Source of the DNA: Deltaproteobacteria bacterium
Lineage (GTDB): Bacteria > Desulfobacterota > Desulfobacteria > Desulfobacterales > SURF-15
DNA: 28,599 nt
Reading direction: 5' to 3'
NCBI GenBank assembly: GCA_024644775.1
Contig: JAHEHB010000014.1
Location: 1 to 28,599 of the forward strand
The translations under genes were made by a program, and so were the position numbers. The notes beneath the pieces were generated by a model that did no database searches, had not been told where the DNA came from, and saw only the letters and a list, made by a program, of their open reading frames with translations. Below, piece by piece: positions 24,886-28,599 of the stretch (position 1 is the first letter of the stretch; every line of letters begins with the position of its first letter).

Positions 24886-25962
24886 CTATTGTTTTTCAGA
24901 TTCCTGAGCCGGTGTTTTAAAAGCCGTTGGTATGAATTTCAGGTTCTGAGCGCTTGCCACCGCTTTTACGGCAATATCCTGAACCTTCCCATAGGAATTT
25001 TCAAGCTGTTTTGACAGTGTTTCTATCTGAATAATTTGATTCGAAACTACTTTTTCTAAGGACTCTATTTTCGTGCTCAACACGTTTTTTTCGCCCTCAT
25101 ATTGCCTGATAAGCAGCTGTTCATTCTTTTTTGCTTCCGCCAAAAGCGTGTCCGTTCTTTCTTTGATTGCTTTATTGACAACAGATTCCAGCTCTTTTGG
25201 AAACGCATCGACTTTTTGTTGAAGTCCCTCCAAAAGTTTCTCTTTTTCGGACACCTTTATTTCCCGCTGATTGAGCTCGTCTTCTTTCGTGGATACTTGT
25301 TTTTCAAAATCCTCACTATTCATTTCAATTTCTTTTGCGATCTGCGCCAGTTCATCTTCTATTTTGCGCTTTTTCTGTTCTTTTTCCCGCTTGTAATTGT
25401 ATTCATACTCCTCTTTTTCGCGCTGTCTTTTCTTTTGGTCTTCTGCTTGTTGTTCTTTAAACGAGGCAAGATACCATTGTTTTTCTTTTTCCCACTCCTC
25501 TCTTTTGTTTTCCATCTCGTCTTGAAAGGTTGCTTGCTCTTGTGCCATTTCCTCTTCAAATTCGGCACTCTTTTGCTTATGCGTTTCAAGAAGCGCAGCC
25601 AGGGTGAATGCGGATCTTTCGATTTCAAAAAGCTCGTTCAGCTCTTTGTCTTTGACCGCTATCGCCTCTTTGACTTTTCTGTAACGCTCGGTTTCTTCTT
25701 GAAGCTTATTTGTAATATCCGTAAGCGAATGGATAATCTCAGATTTAAGGTTGTCACCTCGTTTGATGATGTTATCGGTTGTAACGGTATCTGCTATCCG
25801 AATTGTTTCGTTTTCGATCTTTTCTGCCTTGACTTTTTCCGGCTTTAGCTGGGCCTTCGCCTGCTCCTCATATTTCGTTTTAAGCCTATTGAACGCTTCG
25901 AGCATCTCTTTCTTTGTATTTGACGGTGCAATCTTGGGTATATTTTTATCATTTGTCGTCAT
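24886..25962 (-). CDS. Long coiled-coil protein of unknown function
   Basis: A 358-residue, very Glu/Lys-rich protein. Residues about 80-330 form a nearly continuous coiled coil (TNKLQEETERYRKVKEAIAV, MENKREEWEKEKQWYLA). The N-terminus is a flexible lead (KIAPSNTKKEMLEAFNRLKTKY) and the C-terminus ends AVASAQNLKFIPTAFKTPAQ. No signal peptide, no membrane helix and almost no Cys. AAGGAGGA precedes ATG 25962 by 5 nt, a strong site that suggests good expression. Such proteins often scaffold or tether; I do not recognise a named family. A long frame on the opposite strand is only its shadow. Confidence 0.85.
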   Translation of the reverse strand: MTTNDKNIPKIAPSNTKKEMLEAFNRLKTKYEEQAKAQLKPEKVKAEKIENETIRIADTVTTDNIIKRGDNLKSEIIHSLTDITNKLQEETERYRKVKEAIAVKDKELNELFEIERSAFTLAALLETHKQKSAEFEEEMAQEQATFQDEMENKREEWEKEKQWYLASFKEQQAEDQKKRQREKEEYEYNYKREKEQKKRKIEDELAQIAKEIEMNSEDFEKQVSTKEDELNQREIKVSEKEKLLEGLQQKVDAFPKELESVVNKAIKERTDTLLAEAKKNEQLLIRQYEGEKNVLSTKIESLEKVVSNQIIQIETLSKQLENSYGKVQDIAVKAVASAQNLKFIPTAFKTPAQESEKQ

Positions 25963-26063
25963 CTTTTCCTCCTTCTTAATCCGGATCCCGGCTCGTGGAG
26001 AACCAAAAAGAATTTGCTACAAAGGCACAACTTACATAATATTAGATTCCAGAGATCGGACGG

Positions 26064-26855
26064 TTAAAGAAAGATTATATTCCCGCATCTATCTTGAGTA
26101 GCGACGTCGATGCGTGTGTTGCATGCATCAAGCGCCGACTCAACCGCTTTAACCGCCTTTTCAGGGGTGTTGTTGGTTTCACTTAAATGCGCCAATATAA
26201 CGTATCTTAACCGTTCATGTCGCACGTCTTCAAGAAGCGATTTGGAATCCGAATTGGAAAGATGGCCTGAACGCCCCTTGATTCGCTGTTTTAAAAACCA
26301 TGGATACGGTCCCTCCATAAGCATGGTCGGATCGTGATTCGCTTCAACAATCAGCAACGCGCACTCTTTCAGATGTTCCTTTACCATAGAGGTGGCAATG
26401 CCCAAATCCGTGGCGATGCCAATTTTGATGCCATTTTGTTTGACCGTAAATCCAATGGGATCCTCCGCGTCGTGCGATATGGAAAACGGGTGGATCGTGA
26501 GAGTTTTAAGCTGAAAGGTTTCGCCGCTTTCAAAATAGGTAATTTGTTGTATTCTTCCAATTTGCGAGCCGACAACGTTTCCCGTTTGCCGAGACATATA
26601 AACCGGTAAACCGAACTTTCGAGACAATACGCCAACGCCCCGGACATGATCGGTATGTTCATGAGTCACAATAATGCCCGTGAGAATGTTGGGGTTAAGA
26701 CCTTTTAGTCGCAGCCGGCGAATGATTTCACTCCCGGAAAGACCCGCGTCTACAAGAATATTGGTTTTTCCGTCCGAAACATAAATAGCGTTCCCTTTGC
26801 TGCCGCTTGCCAACACACAAACAGATAGTCGATACTCCTGATTGTCTCTCTCCAA
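26064..26855 (-). CDS. Metallo-beta-lactamase fold hydrolase (WalJ/YycJ-like)
   Basis: A 263-residue cytoplasmic MBL-fold enzyme. It opens with SVCVLASGSKGNAIYV, the typical start of the YycJ/WalJ group, and has the metal motif THEHTDH (His65, His67, Asp69, His70), FSISHDAEDPIGF, the Asp of IATDLG, and AHLSETNNTPE for the later His ligand. Relatives act as exonucleases or in DNA-repair coordination; the role here is inferred. The start is TTG 26855, just 3 bp after the dUTPase stop, so it is translated as part of the same message. Confidence 0.9.
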   Translation of the reverse strand: MERDNQEYRLSVCVLASGSKGNAIYVSDGKTNILVDAGLSGSEIIRRLRLKGLNPNILTGIIVTHEHTDHVRGVGVLSRKFGLPVYMSRQTGNVVGSQIGRIQQITYFESGETFQLKTLTIHPFSISHDAEDPIGFTVKQNGIKIGIATDLGIATSMVKEHLKECALLIVEANHDPTMLMEGPYPWFLKQRIKGRSGHLSNSDSKSLLEDVRHERLRYVILAHLSETNNTPEKAVKAVESALDACNTRIDVATQDRCGNIIFL

Positions 26856-26858
26856 TCC

Positions 26859-27317
26859 TCATACCCCCGTATGCCCGAAACCGCCGGAATTGCGTGCGGT
26901 TTCATCCAACTGTTTCACAACATCGATTCCCGCTCGATACACTCTATTGATGATCATCTGAGCGATCCGATCCCCTCTTTTAATCGTGTATGGCTTTTTA
27001 CTAAAATTAATCACGGCGATCATCACCTCCCCCCGATAATCAGCATCTATGGTACCCGGCGAATTGATTAGTCCAAGACCATACTTTACGGCCAGACCGC
27101 TTCTGGGACGGATTTGTGCTTCAAACCCCTGTGGAAGCGCCATAGCAAATCCCGAGGGTACGAGAGAAATGGATCCGGGTTCTAGATCGATGTCTTTATC
27201 TGGAGCGGCAAAGATATCCATTCCAGCGGAGTGAGGGGTCATGTATTGAGGAAGCGGAATGTCTGCGTTCGCATCCGGTCTTAATCGAAGAAATTTAATG
27301 ATGGGTGCGTCGCTCAC
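26859..27317 (-). CDS. dut: dUTP diphosphatase
   Basis: A 152-residue enzyme that hydrolyses dUTP to dUMP, keeping uracil out of DNA and supplying dTMP synthesis. All five motifs of the trimeric family are present in order: AGMDIFA, RPRSGLA, GTIDADYRGE with the catalytic Asp and Tyr, GDRIAQMII, and RNSGGFGHTG with the mobile Phe. Normal length. It sits between the M16 protease gene (15 bp away) and the metallo-hydrolase gene. Confidence 0.97.
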   Translation of the reverse strand: MSDAPIIKFLRLRPDANADIPLPQYMTPHSAGMDIFAAPDKDIDLEPGSISLVPSGFAMALPQGFEAQIRPRSGLAVKYGLGLINSPGTIDADYRGEVMIAVINFSKKPYTIKRGDRIAQMIINRVYRAGIDVVKQLDETARNSGGFGHTGV

Positions 27318-27332
27318 AATTTACATGAAAAG

Positions 27333-28599
27333 TTATAGCGCTAGAATACGTTCGTAGGGACCTTTGTCCGCTGACGGGCCCAGCAGGGTCAATACGAGCT
27401 GTTCGCTCTGAAACAGCGTCTGTACAAGATCGATGATATCGTCTTGAGTGACGGATTCGATTTTATCCAAAATTTCGGGTAACGGCACGTAGCGGCTGAA
27501 GTAAATTTCATTTTGAGCCAACCGAACCATTTGATTGTCAACACTTTCGGATGCCATCAGGAGATTTCCCTTTAGAAACTCTTTTGCACCCCGCAATTCG
27601 GAAAGATCGATGGGCACCGATTTTATTTTACCCATCTCGCTGACAATAACCTCGATCGTTTCCAATGCGTTTTCAGGGGCAACACCCGCATAGATGCCAC
27701 ACATACCGGTGTCCATGTGCGAGGTGATAAAAGAGTAAACCGCATAGGCAAGGCCTCTTTTCTCCCGGATTTCCTGAAATAGCCGTGAACTCATGTTACC
27801 GCCGAGGATGATATTCATTATAGAGAACGCATACCGCCGAGGATCGGTTATGGGAAGACCCTGAGCTGCCAGACAAATATGAAGTTGTTCCAAATCACGG
27901 TAATGCAGATTTACCGTGGAACACGCCTTCGGTTTGACGCGCTCTGGCGGGCTGCCGCCGGCTCGAATCGACTGAAACGCATTACCAATGAGACCGATGA
28001 ACTCATCGTGCTCCAGGTTACCTGCAGCCGAAATGACGATCCGGGTGGGGAGGTAAAATCGCGTGAAAAAATCTTTGATTCTCTCGGCATTAAATCCAAC
28101 GATGTTTTCGCGACTGCCTAAAATAGACCGGCCTAGAGGATGGTCACCCCAAAACCCGTTTCCGACCAAGACATGAATATATTCATCCGGACTGTCTTCC
28201 ACCATGCCGATTTCCTGGAGGATGACCGGCCGCTCTGTTTGGACATCCCGTTCATAAAACTGAGAATTCAAAAATATATCCGACAAAATATCGGCCATAA
28301 CGGCAAGATGGGAATCCAACACTCTTGCGTGATAGCAGGTGTGTTCCATGGAGGTATAAGCATTGGTTTGACCGCCGATGGCATCGAATTCCTTTGCGAT
28401 CTGGAAACCGGTCCGTTTTTCGGTTCCTTTAAAAATCATATGCTCGATAAAATGGGAAAGCCCGCTATCCTTGGAAGATTCATCACGTGCTCCCACACTG
28501 ACCCAAACTCCCATAGATACGGAACGAACATGCGGCATCTGTTTGGTTAATATGCGGATTCCGTTTTCAAGCGTGGTTTTTTTGACGGCGGTTTCCGTT
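27333..28599 (-). CDS. M16 family (pitrilysin-type) zinc protease, 5' end outside window
   Basis: Reads leftward from beyond the right edge. The frame is open past ATG 28538 with KKTTLENGIRILTKQ directly before MPHVRSVSMGVWV, a typical start region of processing-protease-like M16 enzymes, so the real start is just outside. The inverted zinc motif HFIEH is at residues 29-33 counted from that ATG, with catalytic Glu32. QTERPVILQEIGMVEDSPDE supplies the distant Glu ligand. The second M16 domain has GLPITDPRRYAF and NMSSRLFQEIREKRGLAYAVYS. About 15 bp separate it from dut, so they form one operon. Confidence 0.93.
   Translation of the reverse strand, partial: TETAVKKTTLENGIRILTKQMPHVRSVSMGVWVSVGARDESSKDSGLSHFIEHMIFKGTEKRTGFQIAKEFDAIGGQTNAYTSMEHTCYHARVLDSHLAVMADILSDIFLNSQFYERDVQTERPVILQEIGMVEDSPDEYIHVLVGNGFWGDHPLGRSILGSRENIVGFNAERIKDFFTRFYLPTRIVISAAGNLEHDEFIGLIGNAFQSIRAGGSPPERVKPKACSTVNLHYRDLEQLHICLAAQGLPITDPRRYAFSIMNIILGGNMSSRLFQEIREKRGLAYAVYSFITSHMDTGMCGIYAGVAPENALETIEVIVSEMGKIKSVPIDLSELRGAKEFLKGNLLMASESVDNQMVRLAQNEIYFSRYVPLPEILDKIESVTQDDIIDLVQTLFQSEQLVLTLLGPSADKGPYERILAL

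Noticed and set aside
25102..25848. A 248-codon rightward frame rich in Phe and Leu
   Set aside because: It is the exact opposite strand of the Glu/Lys-rich coiled-coil gene; complement of GAA/AAA codons gives the Phe-rich text. No ribosome-binding site fits.
1..28599. CRISPR array, tRNA or rRNA genes, complete insertion sequence
   Set aside because: No regularly spaced repeats, cloverleaf patterns, rRNA motifs or transposase frames were found on reading both strands.

Overview
The window looks like a chromosomal segment of a sulfate-reducing member of the Desulfobacterota (former Deltaproteobacteria). The main reason is a complete dsrMKJOP operon (10139-15151), the membrane complex linking periplasm and quinones to the DsrC trisulfide of dissimilatory sulfite reduction. 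It is headed by an RsbRD-domain gene. Supporting features are a DUF362 ferredoxin-like protein, an outer-membrane FadL-type porin and a large hybrid sensor kinase.

Layout. 1-2637: a hybrid sensor histidine kinase whose N-terminal and catalytic parts are in different frames, joined at an A7G run. 2673-3485: a SAM-dependent methyltransferase, convergent with 3497-5557, a PilZ-like/GNAT-like fusion. 5564-6209: an AT-rich spacer with two short tandem duplications and a highly foldable leader in front of a dodecin gene. 6527-7471: two leftward genes (hot-dog thioesterase, small helical protein), each followed by a strong terminator. 7602-7760: a MITE-like imperfect palindrome. 7905-8828: htpX. 8829-9551: a gene-poor stretch with a good sigma-54 promoter that points at a terminator about 75 nt downstream. 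This is my best candidate for an undescribed small RNA, and its exposed part carries CUCCUCC. 9552-15151: rsbRD-like gene plus dsrMKJOP. 15160-15971: trmL and a zinc-ribbon gene (leftward). 16054-18984: amidohydrolase, YkgJ-type cysteine-cluster protein, DUF362 protein. 18981-20243: FadL-type porin. 20515-21477: DUF2333 protein. 21828-23300: five-domain S1 protein. 23323-23619: remnant of a PP2C/RsbU-type phosphatase. 23606-24837: Ste24-like M48 protease broken by a one-base frameshift. 24886-28599: leftward coiled-coil protein, WalJ-like metallo-hydrolase, dUTPase and an M16 protease that runs off the right edge.

How they work together. DsrM/K/J/O/P form one transcription unit with overlapping or tightly spaced genes. 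DsrJ (triheme c) and DsrO (Tat-exported ferredoxin) are periplasmic, DsrM and DsrP are quinone-interacting membrane subunits, and DsrK is the cytoplasmic HdrD-like subunit. The M16 protease-dut-metallohydrolase run is a housekeeping cluster. No tRNA, rRNA, CRISPR array or complete insertion sequence was seen. Two genes carry single-base frameshifts, so draft-assembly error must be considered along with real decay or recoding.
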